This document shows, one piece after another, positions 33,346-43,800 of a stretch of DNA of 64,000 nucleotides. A program made the translations under genes and the position numbers. Source of the stretch: Cyphellophora europaea CBS 101466 (lineage: Eukaryota > Ascomycota > Eurotiomycetes > Chaetothyriales > Cyphellophoraceae). How positions within the stretch are numbered: the first letter of the stretch is position 1; the number at the start of each line of letters is the position of its first letter. The DNA lies in contig NW_008481797.1 in the NCBI RefSeq assembly GCF_000365145.1, positions 1,798,001 to 1,862,000 on the forward strand, in the 5' to 3' direction. The notes beneath the pieces are model-generated. The model did no database searches. It was not told the DNA's origin and worked only from the letters and a program-made list of their open reading frames with translations.

Positions 33346-36081
33346 TCACCGCGGCGGCGGACCGCCACCACCGCTAACGAAGCTGCCTCTACTCGGGCTG
33401 GTGCGGCTGGTCTGCTCCTCGAGAATGTCGCTCAGACGCGTGGGATGCATGTGGCGGGGTGTGACGCCCTCCCAGCTGGGTCCGTACGCACTGCCCTCGT
33501 AGTCGGCGGGCGTTTGGCCGGACTGCGGTTGCGCCTGACTCGTCGGCACCGCAGTCCTTCCCTGCGGAATGGTCGGTAGAGGGGGCAGTGCGCCCGTCGT
33601 CGTTCGCGGGATGTTTCCAGAGGACGTGCCCAGAGTCTCGCGCGGCGGCTGGTTCTGTGGGATCGGCGGACGCGCAGGTGACGAGGTTTGGTACTGCTGT
33701 GCATACATACGCTCGCGAGCGATATCGGAGGCGTAGTCATCGTCTTCATCGTCTTCCTCATCGGAAGCAAGACCAGTTACTGCAGGGCCTGGGATCTCGC
33801 CAACGTCTGGGGAACCAATTGGCTGATTGTAAGGTATTCTGCGGCCACGAGAGTCTAGAGTGTAGGACCCATCTGGGTTGATGTGGTATTCTTCCTCTCC
33901 AACGGAGGAACCTGTTGTCGAGGGTATGTAACTGCGGGCTGAGGACTGCGCGGTCATGCTGCGGGGTGGGAGTGGCGCGGACTGCGTGGCAGACGACAGA
34001 GGTTGGTGGATTGTGGTTTGTGGCGATGGCTGCTGATAGAAGTGCTGTCCGTTGGTGGTAGAAAGTTGATGGGCGGTAGCCATGGCAGCGGAAGAGGTCG
34101 GCGGTTGAGAGCTCGAAGTGTAGAACTGAGTGTCGGGCTCGTGGCGGAGTCTTTGGCCAGATTCACTAGTGCCAGGACGAGCTGCTTCACGGAACGGGTC
34201 GGTGGAGGTAGGAGATGTATCTTGCGGTTCGTAGCTGAACTGGCGATGCTCTTCACCGGGAGAATCGAGCGATGTTGTCGTAGTCTGGCTCCTCGACGGT
34301 GGCCGTTGTGGAGGCGGCATGCCGCCCAAGGCTGTCGCAGTTGGACCACCCGGGTAGGTGCCATCCCGGGTCTGTGGCCGCTGCGCCGAGCTGACTTGTC
34401 TACTGCGGATGCCTTGCATCGGCACAACCTGTATACCGCCAATGAAAATGGGCTCGCCGGAGCGAAGAGCTATAGTGCGCTCTCGCTCCTCTTGCTCACG
34501 ACGACCCAGTTCTTCCCACGCGCGGCGAGCTTCTTCTTTGCTGATCTGGAGCTCTCTTCGCATTTCGCGAACTGCTTCTTCCGTTTTCGCCTTCTCCGCG
34601 CGGACTGCTTCGGCGGAACCAGTAGAAGCAGTGGACTCGAGCTTAGTGCGAGCTTCTCTCTCGGTTCGCAACTGTCTCTCTAGCTCCGCCTGTCTCTCAG
34701 CCGCCTGCTCCTGCTCGTTTCTGGTCTCGAAAAACCAGCGCTGGAACTTCCGTTCCGAAGAGGCGCGCAGCCTCTGCAACTCCACGACTGCATGGAAGAG
34801 GTTGGCTCCTGCAGCGGAAAGATCAGTAATCTGACGAGACAGTTGTTGATCCAGTGGTTTGCCATTTAGCTCGTTAGTGTTTTCTTGCAATCTTCGAATC
34901 CAATACGATGTCAAGCCTTCCCAGTGCGAGGAAAGAGTTTCCCATCGTTCGAAGGCATGTGGAAATGCGGCACGGGATAGACTACCAGGAAGGGCAGCCG
35001 GCTGTGGCTGAGGAGCATTAGTGGTTGAAGCAGGCTGGGCTTGCTGAGTAGGCTTGGCGGTAGCCGGGATGTTCAGCGTGTCGTATGCTTCGGTACGATT
35101 TCGCTGTGTATTGGATGACAAGCGTGTGTGCCCCGGTGTAAAGCCGGATTGCTGTTGTATGTTTGCTGGATAGGGGGGGACTGGAGGTACAGCTTCTTGT
35201 CGTCTTGCGGAAGAAGCTGTCGCTGTGGGAGCAGCGGTGCCTCCTATGGTGTAGCCTTGAGTGGCTTGGGTTTCTGGCCGGACTGCGACCGGTCGTCTTG
35301 TCGTAGTACCCTCAACGCCAGCAGATTGCTCCTGTTGTCTTCGTCTAATATCTTCCTCCTGCAGTTGTCGTTGTCTCTCGGCTTCCTGCTGCTCAGCTTT
35401 CCTCGCTTCTCTCAGACGACGCTCACGCATGACGTCTGTCGGCGTACGATATCGAGGCGGTTCAGCGGCTGTAGGACCGCCTCCCTGTGCAGGTCGTGTA
35501 CCTCCATTCTGCGGTCGCCCGGTACTGCCAGAGGGCTGGGGGCCGGATAGCAAGTCTGACATCCGAGCACGCTCTTCCAGAGTATCTGAGGTCAGAGGCT
35601 TAGCGTCCACACCACGACCTCTCCTGATTGCTTCAAGAGCAAAGAGGATTGCGTCGTGAGTGCGGCGGGAGATATGAGTGCTCCTCTGTGGCCAATATGT
35701 ATCTTCCTCGACAAGCCTCCGGAAGTCGTACGGTGTGGTGGAACCGGATTGATCAAAGGAGACGCCTCTGTCAGTCGCCGCTGCAGGAGGAGGTGAGCCT
35801 TGAAAAGGGACAGGAGGCCGCTGAGTTGGCGAACGATCTTGCAGGCGAGGTGTCCGTCTTAAAGAGCGGGCGCCGCTCGATGTAGTGGAAGCGGGTCTCG
35901 CAGGAGGCAACGATGAAGGATCTTGTTGCTGGCGTTGAGGTAGGGTTGGTCGTTGGGCGGGTTGGACTTCGTAAGCGTCGTCAAATCGTGGTACCTGTCT
36001 ATGATACAAGTTTGTGGGCGTAGGTGTAGAAATGGGCTGGGAGTGAGATGCTATGGCTCCCGCTGAAGCAAGCAGGCGCAA
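33346..36081 (-). CDS. Long coiled-coil protein, 5' end unresolved
   Basis: A continuous frame of about 911 codons runs from near 36081 to the stop at 33346. Most of it is Pro/Ser/Gln-rich. Two blocks look conserved: 'DTYWPQRSTHISRRTHDAILFALEAI' near residue 135-160, and a central 'WETLSSHWEGLTSYWIRRLQ' followed by a helical stretch with heptad character and 'ERKFQRWFFETRNEQEQAAERQAELER'. The latter predicts a coiled coil of about 150 residues. The tail has an acidic 'DEEDDEDDD' segment and ends Gly/Pro-rich. The family is a fungal protein of unknown function as far as I can tell. No ATG occurs in frame until about 35570, inside the conserved part, so an upstream spliced exon must supply the start. 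The acceptor is probably one of the AG sites between 36000 and 36075. Confidence 0.7.
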   Translation of the reverse strand: MRLLASAGAIASHSQPISTPTPTNLYHRQVPRFDDAYEVQPAQRPTLPQRQQQDPSSLPPARPASTTSSGARSLRRTPRLQDRSPTQRPPVPFQGSPPPAAATDRGVSFDQSGSTTPYDFRRLVEEDTYWPQRSTHISRRTHDAILFALEAIRRGRGVDAKPLTSDTLEERARMSDLLSGPQPSGSTGRPQNGGTRPAQGGGPTAAEPPRYRTPTDVMRERRLREARKAEQQEAERQRQLQEEDIRRRQQEQSAGVEGTTTRRPVAVRPETQATQGYTIGGTAAPTATASSARRQEAVPPVPPYPANIQQQSGFTPGHTRLSSNTQRNRTEAYDTLNIPATAKPTQQAQPASTTNAPQPQPAALPGSLSRAAFPHAFERWETLSSHWEGLTSYWIRRLQENTNELNGKPLDQQLSRQITDLSAAGANLFHAVVELQRLRASSERKFQRWFFETRNEQEQAAERQAELERQLRTEREARTKLESTASTGSAEAVRAEKAKTEEAVREMRRELQISKEEARRAWEELGRREQEERERTIALRSGEPIFIGGIQVVPMQGIRSRQVSSAQRPQTRDGTYPGGPTATALGGMPPPQRPPSRSQTTTTSLDSPGEEHRQFSYEPQDTSPTSTDPFREAARPGTSESGQRLRHEPDTQFYTSSSQPPTSSAAMATAHQLSTTNGQHFYQQPSPQTTIHQPLSSATQSAPLPPRSMTAQSSARSYIPSTTGSSVGEEEYHINPDGSYTLDSRGRRIPYNQPIGSPDVGEIPGPAVTGLASDEEDDEDDDYASDIARERMYAQQYQTSSPARPPIPQNQPPRETLGTSSGNIPRTTTGALPPLPTIPQGRTAVPTSQAQPQSGQTPADYEGSAYGPSWEGVTPRHMHPTRLSDILEEQTSRTSPSRGSFVSGGGGPPPR

Positions 36082-36183
36082 GGCCAGACAGGGTTACCAC
36101 AGTCTATCAACCAGCAAAAGCGATGCACCGCTGCGCTCTTCAGATGACTATGCTAGACTCGAGCTTTGGAGAATGCGCAGCAT

Positions 36184-38625
36184 GCGAAGTTGGTTGGGCT
36201 TTGGGTGGTTGGCTGGTCCAATGTACCTCCAGAGATGGCTGGGCGACCCGAAAGATGGGTGGCTGGAAGGAGTCGCCAAAGCGCTGCGCCACACGTGCGA
36301 CGGTCTCGCGACGGTCTCAGAACTGGGTCCAGCGATGACCGAGGCGATGAAGAAGCTTCTCCTAGATTTGTGAGCCGTCGTAAACAGTCGCAGTGGAAAT
36401 GTCGAGGGTCGCGCGGGGCTCACGGAAGCGGGTGCTGTCGACTGTCGCAGAACCGTGCCACGCGCCAAAAGTGCGATTCGGACGCTATCCTAGTCAAGCA
36501 CCGACAGCAAACTTGTGATTCTGAGCCCAGCTCTTGAAAGTATTCTCGCAGAAAGTTCTTGTGTAGCTATGGCGGGTTCGACGGGCGAGGGGCATGCGAT
36601 GTCGGGTACGGCGCAGATCGAGCAACGAATGGAAGAGATAACATGCTATGCTAATTCACCGCAAAAAGAAGGGGACATGAACTTGAAAACATATTACCGT
36701 GCAGTCGGCGCCGTAAAGCACCTCATGAGCGACCGCGAGACTGCAGGCGTGAGGCAATGCTCGACTGTGCGAATAATTAATAGAGTGGCTGGGGAGCAAC
36801 TGGCACTGGCACTGCATTGGGCTACTCGGCTCCAGTTTGCTCACCGATGCGTTGGCACTGGTCTCTCAGCTGTCCCGATGCAGTCTGGCCTTGGTCACAA
36901 TCCCTGTTCCGCGGTTGATGGCGAAATTGTGCCCTGTTGTCGACACGGAAAGGTCTCGTAGGTCAAGTGAGAAGCGGCGACGTTATAAAGGATCGCCAAA
37001 CACTGACGCAGCAAGCGATGCTGAGCCTCAACGCCAGGCCTTCTCCGTGTGAGCTTCTTTCCTTGCTCAACACCTGTGCCTGAATCTGGGAACCAGAGCT
37101 CTTTCGGCTGACTATTGGCTACCGCCTGCATGAGCCTGCCGCGGCAAGGGTCTTGAGTCAGCCTGGCGATGTTGTTGGTCAACGGTCCCTAGCCGCTCTT
37201 GCTGACTCGGCGCCGTTGGATCAGGCTCTCTGCTGTTTGCCTCAGTCACGGGACGGCTCTTGCGGCTAAGGTCCATCGCATCGTAGGGAATCCACCGTGG
37301 GTCTCCGGCGTTGGCCAGCGGTGCCTGGCAGAGAGGACCGGCGAGGGTAAAGATCGTCCTTTGTTGCAACTTTCGCAGGGTTGTATGTCAAGCCTTGTGT
37401 GTCTGAGACTACCGGCCCTTGACTCCGAAGAAACAGATCTCGGACCTGTCACATGGAAACATGCATCAGCAGCCGGCCCTGGTCTGGTTGCAAGGGTCTA
37501 CTCCGGAAGCAAGATCTGAATCCCCGCCAGCCGGAACCGAGTCTCGCTAAGCCTTGTCAACACCTTGCTGCAGACTGCAGTCAAGCTCAGAGATCCAACG
37601 TCTCCTTTCTACTCGGATCTCTGTGCATGCACCCTGAGTCACGCTAACCACGGCCGGTGAAAAATCAGAAAGAACGCTGCATCTCCATCACGACATACAT
37701 ACCTGCACAGCACAGGAGCAACGCGCTGCAAAAGGCACAGACATGTGCATACCGAATCGTGGTGCAATGTTTGCAAGGGGTAAGAGCAGAAGTCGATCTA
37801 CGTGCACAGTAGCTGAGCCCCTCGGCTCTTGACTGTCAAAACAACCCACTAAGGAATGCCGCCACCGAGCTTGCAATCTAAGCATCAAGTTTACTTTAGG
37901 GACGGAACCGCTTCCATAAAACCATGAGACCCCTTCAGTTCCTACAGTACGCTCCCCGGCTGGCCCATTTACCGGCAGCCGCTGAGAGTCCACCACTCGG
38001 AAGCGGAAGAGATTTGCAAGGGTATACGAGGGTTGATCGTACAGTATAGCCCGTATAGCCCAGTGCTGCCATTAGGACTTTTCTGTGAGCTCAAGACAAG
38101 CCCGACTTTGAGAACGTGTTCGTTCTCTATCGCTGTCTCGTCCTCGCTGGAGCTAGGGAATTGCATGACTCCCCTCGGTCTGGATCTTCCTACTGTAGAT
38201 ATACAGTACGGTCCAGAATGTATTGGAACTGCCGATGCCAGGCGGCTCCCTTGGGCCAGAGTCCGTGCTGTGAATGTACCCTTGACCAGAAGTGTCAAGC
38301 CTTTTGACGACTGTCAACATCCCTGGGTTGTTTTGACCTACGTGAAAGTCCCCACAGGTTCGCTCCTCCCCGGCTGTCAAGAAAGCCCCTCCCCCTTGCA
38401 CCCTGTCCAATCGATGCCAATGGAAAAGGCGTCAAGCCACGAACGTCAGATGTCCAGACCACGATCCTCTCCTAAGCCCAATCCCTGGTTGCAACCATAT
38501 AATCTTAGCAGGGTCTCCATTCGAGATTGCCATTTCCATCGAAGTTATTTGCATCTACCTGGTAAACAATAACATTGACCAGCGTTAGTTGCCCAATTCA
38601 GACTCGCAAACACTAATCGTTCGTC
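36184..38625. other. Gene-poor interval
   Basis: It contains the unresolved 5' end of the coiled-coil gene and, on the right, the promoter of the disordered-protein gene. Open frames of up to 179 aa lack domains. No RNA gene is recognised. Confidence 0.4.
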
Positions 38626-40134
38626 ATGGGAGACTATCATCTGTTTCCCCCCGCGAAACCAAGTGAAGTCACTAGATATACGCGATTACCGCTACCTCCG
38701 CTGCCGAACCAACATCCATCGAAAGCATATTTCACACAGCAGAGTGCTTCTTCTTACGAGTCCATTCTACTGATCAGAGTGCCGTCGCCCGGGCTCTGTG
38801 ATCAGGACGAGATCCACAAGATTTGGTCTCGCGCGTCGCAGCACTCTGTTGCGTACGACCGGAGAAATTCGCGTGGGCAACCCCAAGTTCTTCTGCCACC
38901 GGCTCTGGAGTATCGGTATTCTGATATCTCTACCGAGGGGGTTCCATGCCGCCTGTCATCAACATCAACAGATTCCTTCAGTGACACCTCGCCTATACTC
39001 TCGAAGCGGAGCGTGACTCCGGACCTCTTGCAACAGCTCACTGGTGATCTCACCTCCCACTGCTTGACAACACCTACAAGTTCAGCCAACATCTCTGCTC
39101 CCTCAACACCTCCTTCAACCCCCGAGGTCACCATCAAGATGCTTGACCGTACCACATCAGTGCGCCGCAAGCAACCTGCTGCACTGTCGAGTACCAGCAC
39201 TACCCGCCGGCGTAACATTTCTTCACCTATGCCTTCGCCAGTCTCGTCCTCCGGCTCGGCCCTGACTCACAGCCTATCCAACGATCCCGCGGTACACGAA
39301 GCCAAGTATCAGCCGGGCCGCCCTGCTCCCTCCGTCCCCGGGCATGCCGGGGCCAGTCCTAACACGCCAAAGCCGGAAGTGTCCTGCATCGACTGGGACG
39401 ACGACGATCTTCACGGGCGACTAGCTCGTATGAAGAAGTCGATTGGCGACCTCCGTTCTGCTGCGCTGCGACCAAAGGTCAGCCCCAAGTTCGATCCGGC
39501 ATCGGACACGGGCAATGGTGCGGTAATTCCCACGCGTCCGCACGCCGGGCGGTCCGTCACTGCCCCTATGCAGACACTCCGTGGCGCCGCACCTACACCA
39601 CCTCCACAAGGACCATTGCCTTCTCGTCCCATGACGCGGCCTGCAGATTCTGCTCAGCGGTTGAGGCAGTCGCTGCCCTCTCTACCTTCGCGAGATCCAA
39701 GCGTCGCTACCAGCCAAGCCCCAGAGCAAACTCGGCCCTCTCTGGCACCGGCGGTCCAGCTTGTTGAGAAGCTCCCCACTGCGAGCCCGAAAACCCTAGG
39801 TCGTCGGCGTGCCAAAACCGATCCCCCGCAACGCGTCCCCTCCGCCCGGTCGGGTGTCAGCTTCCAAAGCAAAGGTGCGAGAACCGCTTCGACGCGTAGC
39901 TCCAACGCCAGCGAACGCAGCTCGACTGAATCGGAGCTTGAGAAATCCGCTCTGACGAAGAAGTCGTCCGTCAAGCGGAAGCAAAGGCTCAGCGTGTACA
40001 GCACAAGCAGCCGGGCTGGGACCAAAGGCCGGGGAAGGCACACCAACACCGGTATGGGCAGGTTGCGAAGGTATTTCCGCTGGGCGTGGAAGTGTCCGCC
40101 TGAGGCGGCGTTGACGGCTCCGTTGAGAGACTGA
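38626..40134 (+). CDS. Disordered Ser/Pro-rich protein
   Basis: A single exon encodes 502 aa from an ATG at 38626 in good context (gtcATGG). The composition is dominated by Ser, Pro, Thr and Arg, with no hydrophobic core, signal peptide or membrane segment. A short potentially conserved block, 'CIDWDDDDLHGRLARMKKSIGDLRS', sits around 252-276 and could be a folded or binding element. The C-terminus is basic (VKRKQRL, then RLRRYFRWAWK), which could direct nuclear or membrane contact. Many Ser-Pro and Arg-x-x-Ser sites suggest phosphorylation. I do not recognise the family. The long intact frame and codon choice support it as a gene. Confidence 0.65.
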   Translation: MGDYHLFPPAKPSEVTRYTRLPLPPLPNQHPSKAYFTQQSASSYESILLIRVPSPGLCDQDEIHKIWSRASQHSVAYDRRNSRGQPQVLLPPALEYRYSDISTEGVPCRLSSTSTDSFSDTSPILSKRSVTPDLLQQLTGDLTSHCLTTPTSSANISAPSTPPSTPEVTIKMLDRTTSVRRKQPAALSSTSTTRRRNISSPMPSPVSSSGSALTHSLSNDPAVHEAKYQPGRPAPSVPGHAGASPNTPKPEVSCIDWDDDDLHGRLARMKKSIGDLRSAALRPKVSPKFDPASDTGNGAVIPTRPHAGRSVTAPMQTLRGAAPTPPPQGPLPSRPMTRPADSAQRLRQSLPSLPSRDPSVATSQAPEQTRPSLAPAVQLVEKLPTASPKTLGRRRAKTDPPQRVPSARSGVSFQSKGARTASTRSSNASERSSTESELEKSALTKKSSVKRKQRLSVYSTSSRAGTKGRGRHTNTGMGRLRRYFRWAWKCPPEAALTAPLRD

Positions 40135-43100
40135 ATATGTATGAGACTGTTCTGCTGGGCTCGGAATCTCTTTTGGTGCCATCACATTTGGCTGTCGTTC
40201 TTTGGAGACCAGCAGATTCCCCTTGGCGCAACGACACGCACGAAAAAGCTCTATACCCCCTCCTGGATCAGGTGTTCTCTCGGCTTATCGATCCCTTTAA
40301 CAAACACGACAACAAGTCCGCGACGACAGGCGCGTCAGCGGCATCGGCGACGGCGACGGGCATATTTTCGGGTATTTCCTTGAGTTCATCTTTATGGCCA
40401 ATCTATCACGCGTACGATTATCACGACCTACACAGACAGAAAGGAGGTGACGATGCATTTTTACGACGAATCTTTGTGAGATGACGAGATGGCGTTTTTA
40501 TCTGGAATTTTCACGAACGAGTTATGTATGCAGCACGAATGTTCTCATGACGCACGGCGGATTACGGTGAAGATGGGAATAGGAGTATCAGATGGAGCAG
40601 ATATGAGACGTCTCGGGCTACACTCCTACCCTAACACTGCCAAATATCTATGGCAGGCATCGAAATGACTACCTCAGAAGTTTTGCAGTATCCTCCCAAT
40701 CTTCATACAGTATGACTTTCCTCATCTGCTCACGTGTGTTCATCTTCTTATTCCCTGTCTTCCAACCAAACATGCCACTTACGTGCGCGGTCCAAAAACG
40801 CTCATTAACCATTTCCTCATCGAATCAAGGGCTTGAGGCCCGGACTCTGGTATCATACGTCAAACAGGCGAGTAGCGGCGGTGCCAGCTAGATAGACGCC
40901 ACACCATCAACAGCCATCGAAAAAAACCTTCCTCATCCACGATCGCGACCTCGTCTCAACTCCCACTTCCACTTCCGCTTTCATCACCATGCGCTGCACT
41001 GCAAACGCGCTGCAACGTCACGCCCCCTCCCCACCACCACCATAAGCAAAATCCGCATATCGCGCATGTCCTCTCCATCGGAATCCCAATCTCCCCAGCC
41101 TGCCCGCCCCCATGGCGTTCCCGGGAACGCCATGGATAATTGCATATTGCCAGCTGCAAGAGCAGGGATTCCCCTCCCTCCTTAGTCAGGAACCTGCAGT
41201 AATACCCCGTAGTAGGCTAACGGAACGTACGGATCTGTTTCTATTCTACAGGGTTCATGGGTTCATGGGTTTTTGTTTTTTTTTCTGGTGGGCGCCCGGA
41301 ACGGGTTTTCCTGACGTGTATGCCCGTTCGGCGCGTGCTGGGTGGAAGGCTCTTGGCTGCATGGTGCGGGCGGCTGGCGGGGGGTTTTGACAACGGGGGT
41401 GTGTTTGAGAGAGGGGGGGGCGGGACGGGTTGGGCCGTTTTCTTGGGGCTGGGAACGGTGCCTGGGCTCGTGTTGAGCTAACGGTTCTGGTGTTGTGCTG
41501 GCGGCAGGCACTGTAAATGGAGTCGGTTGGGCAAGTAAGTATCTATGTTTTCAATGGTGCTGGGTTTGAGACGAGCCAATCACGTCGACTGCGACGGGTG
41601 GCTTGACGGCCTGTGATTGGTGCAGCATTCAGATTGGGACGAAAGAGGAAATACAAGTTCCGTGTGGCTCCTGGACCGGGAGGCGTCTGTATCTACGGAG
41701 CTGCCTGTATGTTAGCCATGGATTGACATCCTGGAGCAACATCATCAGACAAGCCAGGTACGCGTTGTGTAGGAGGATGCCCGCGAAGAGTAGGCTACGG
41801 CACTGATGCATCTGCGCGACTAAACCCTGCCGATGCCTGTGGTCACGCATGCTACAGAACACGGTGAGAGCATGATGCGAATTTTCTCATCTCCACATCC
41901 TAGACTCATGGGAATCGATATTTCCTACCTACCAGCGAAAAGTCGCGGCACGTCAAGAATCTCCTGCAGCAGTTTGTCATGCACGGAAAAGCAGGAACCC
42001 AGCGCGCAACATGCAGCGCCGTTGCTTGCATCATGCACGCACGTGTATGTAGGTTCGTTGAGAATACATATATGCAGGCACGAACTACGCAACACCTTTG
42101 TAGCCCGTGCTACCCGCTCGCCTGAGACCGTCCACGCGCCTTGTTCCTCAACGATGCACGGTGTGCCTTCCCGCTGCTGGGAGCAGATTCCGGCAGCACC
42201 TGCCAGGAAGCTGTCATCGAGAGGTGTCAGACCTGTCCGGCAGACGGGCTCAAGCCCGAGAAAAACGGTCTAGACATGCATTTTTCGGCTGCGCCAATCT
42301 TGAAGGGTCGTCATATCGGTTGCCTTCCATGTCATGGTAGCTCGAGAAGCGGGTGCGGCAGTAGTAGTAGGACGATGGAAATCCGATTTCCAGGCACATA
42401 CATTACCACAGTACTACTGTAGTACCGCACACCAGGGTCTACAGGTAATAGTAGATAGGAGTCTCTACCGAAACCTCAGGGGCGCAGGGCCCCGACAATT
42501 TACTGGTAGTCACAACGGGCTTCGCACAGCCGTTTACAGTTATGCACATACCCGAAGAGTTGCAGCGTCACCTAACCGGCCCTCCGGCCCGGTGCCAACA
42601 GTGGCCCGTTTTATTGCTTTTGGCCACCACCCGCCGCATCGCAGAATCGAACAAAGCAAAGACGCGCCCGACTCATTTCGGATGCTATCTACACTCGAGT
42701 AGACTAGTTAACATCCTACACGATCCGATGAAACTCATCCCTCATCCGATTCCACCGCAAGCTCTTGGACGATGGAATAATGACCGTGATATTGTGTGAG
42801 TCGCCGACCTCCGAACCAGCCCTCCCCGGGGCGGCCGGCACAATCCCATTCCCAGACAAAGTTTCCATCCGTCACACACACACATTCCCCGGGGATCCCG
42901 CCAAAGGAAAAACCCCAGCTGGGTGGGCAGGGCAAGGGAAAGTCTATAATCGCGCCGGTCGAGCATGCGTGGGGCAAAAAGGGCAAAAAAAATGTGGCCA
43001 GAAGAGGTAAACCGCTGAACAATGCTTTTTTGCCCACGCGGGCTGGTCTCGCACCCCTCGCGAGAGCATTTTGGAGACGACCCTTGCGGTGTTGCCGTGC

Positions 43101-43800
43101 GCGGAAGAATGCGTTGCGTCCTTTGCGTAAGGGTATAGTAGGTTCAAAATACCAGACCCCTTCTGTTCGGGTCCAGGGGGGTTTCGGCTCGTGGAGATGG
43201 AGCTCTGGCTCTACCAGGGGTGTGTGCCTTGGGGAGGCAGGTGCATCGGCTGGGTCCAGAGCGTCGGGACGCGGTCAGAACGCCTGGCACTCGTTAGTCG
43301 GGAGGAGCTGGTCAGGGAGGGTACAGGAGGGAGTGGAAGACAAGGCATTGTGGGCGGGGGGCTACAGATTTCTCGCGAGTCTGAGCTTCAGTGCCGTCAA
43401 CAAGGCGCTGCTCTGACAGAGCCTGTCTGGCACCGTAGGCTGGTCTTGTGATGCATTGAGTAGATCATTATCATTCACATGCGCGATGCTGGTTGTGATG
43501 TGATGCAACGAATTGAGATGAACTGAGGCTCGGTGGGCGCTGAACAGCATCGAGGCCGCTGATGTGGTACGCAGTACCGCTGGTTCACCTGGGCTTGCGA
43601 TTAGAGCAATGAACTACTTTGCGCCGAGAGTACAGAGTACATTCGAAGTAATCACGGGAGGAAGTGCAGAGAAATGGAAAGAGAAGCTGTCATTCTGGCC
43701 GTACTTGTGGCTTGATATTAACCGCCTCCTCTGGTCAGTCGCCGCTACACCCCCGCCGCCAGAAATACCACCTGCCAGCAGCGTCATGGTACAAGTCAAA
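40135..43800. other. Gene-poor 3.7-kb interval
   Basis: It lies between the disordered-protein gene and the MFS transporter, which converge on it. The sequence is compositionally uneven, with a G-rich plus-strand stretch at 41370-41460 and C-rich patches near 42830-42910. Open frames of up to 206 aa are proline, glycine or arginine rich without domains. No gene is supported. Confidence 0.45.
41413..41434 (+). other. Potential G-quadruplex motif
   Basis: A run of eight G is followed by three further GGG tracts with loops of one to three bases. This satisfies the usual G3-loop pattern for an intramolecular quadruplex. It is intergenic and has no assigned role. Confidence 0.6.

Noticed and set aside
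34003..34683. Plus-strand open frame of 226 aa
   Set aside because: It is antisense to the coiled-coil protein and has no domain.
38033..38572. Plus-strand open frame of 179 aa
   Set aside because: It lies in the probable promoter of the disordered-protein gene and has no coding signature.
42796..43416. Plus-strand open frame of 206 aa
   Set aside because: Low-complexity Pro/Gly/Arg translation of a GC-rich intergenic stretch.
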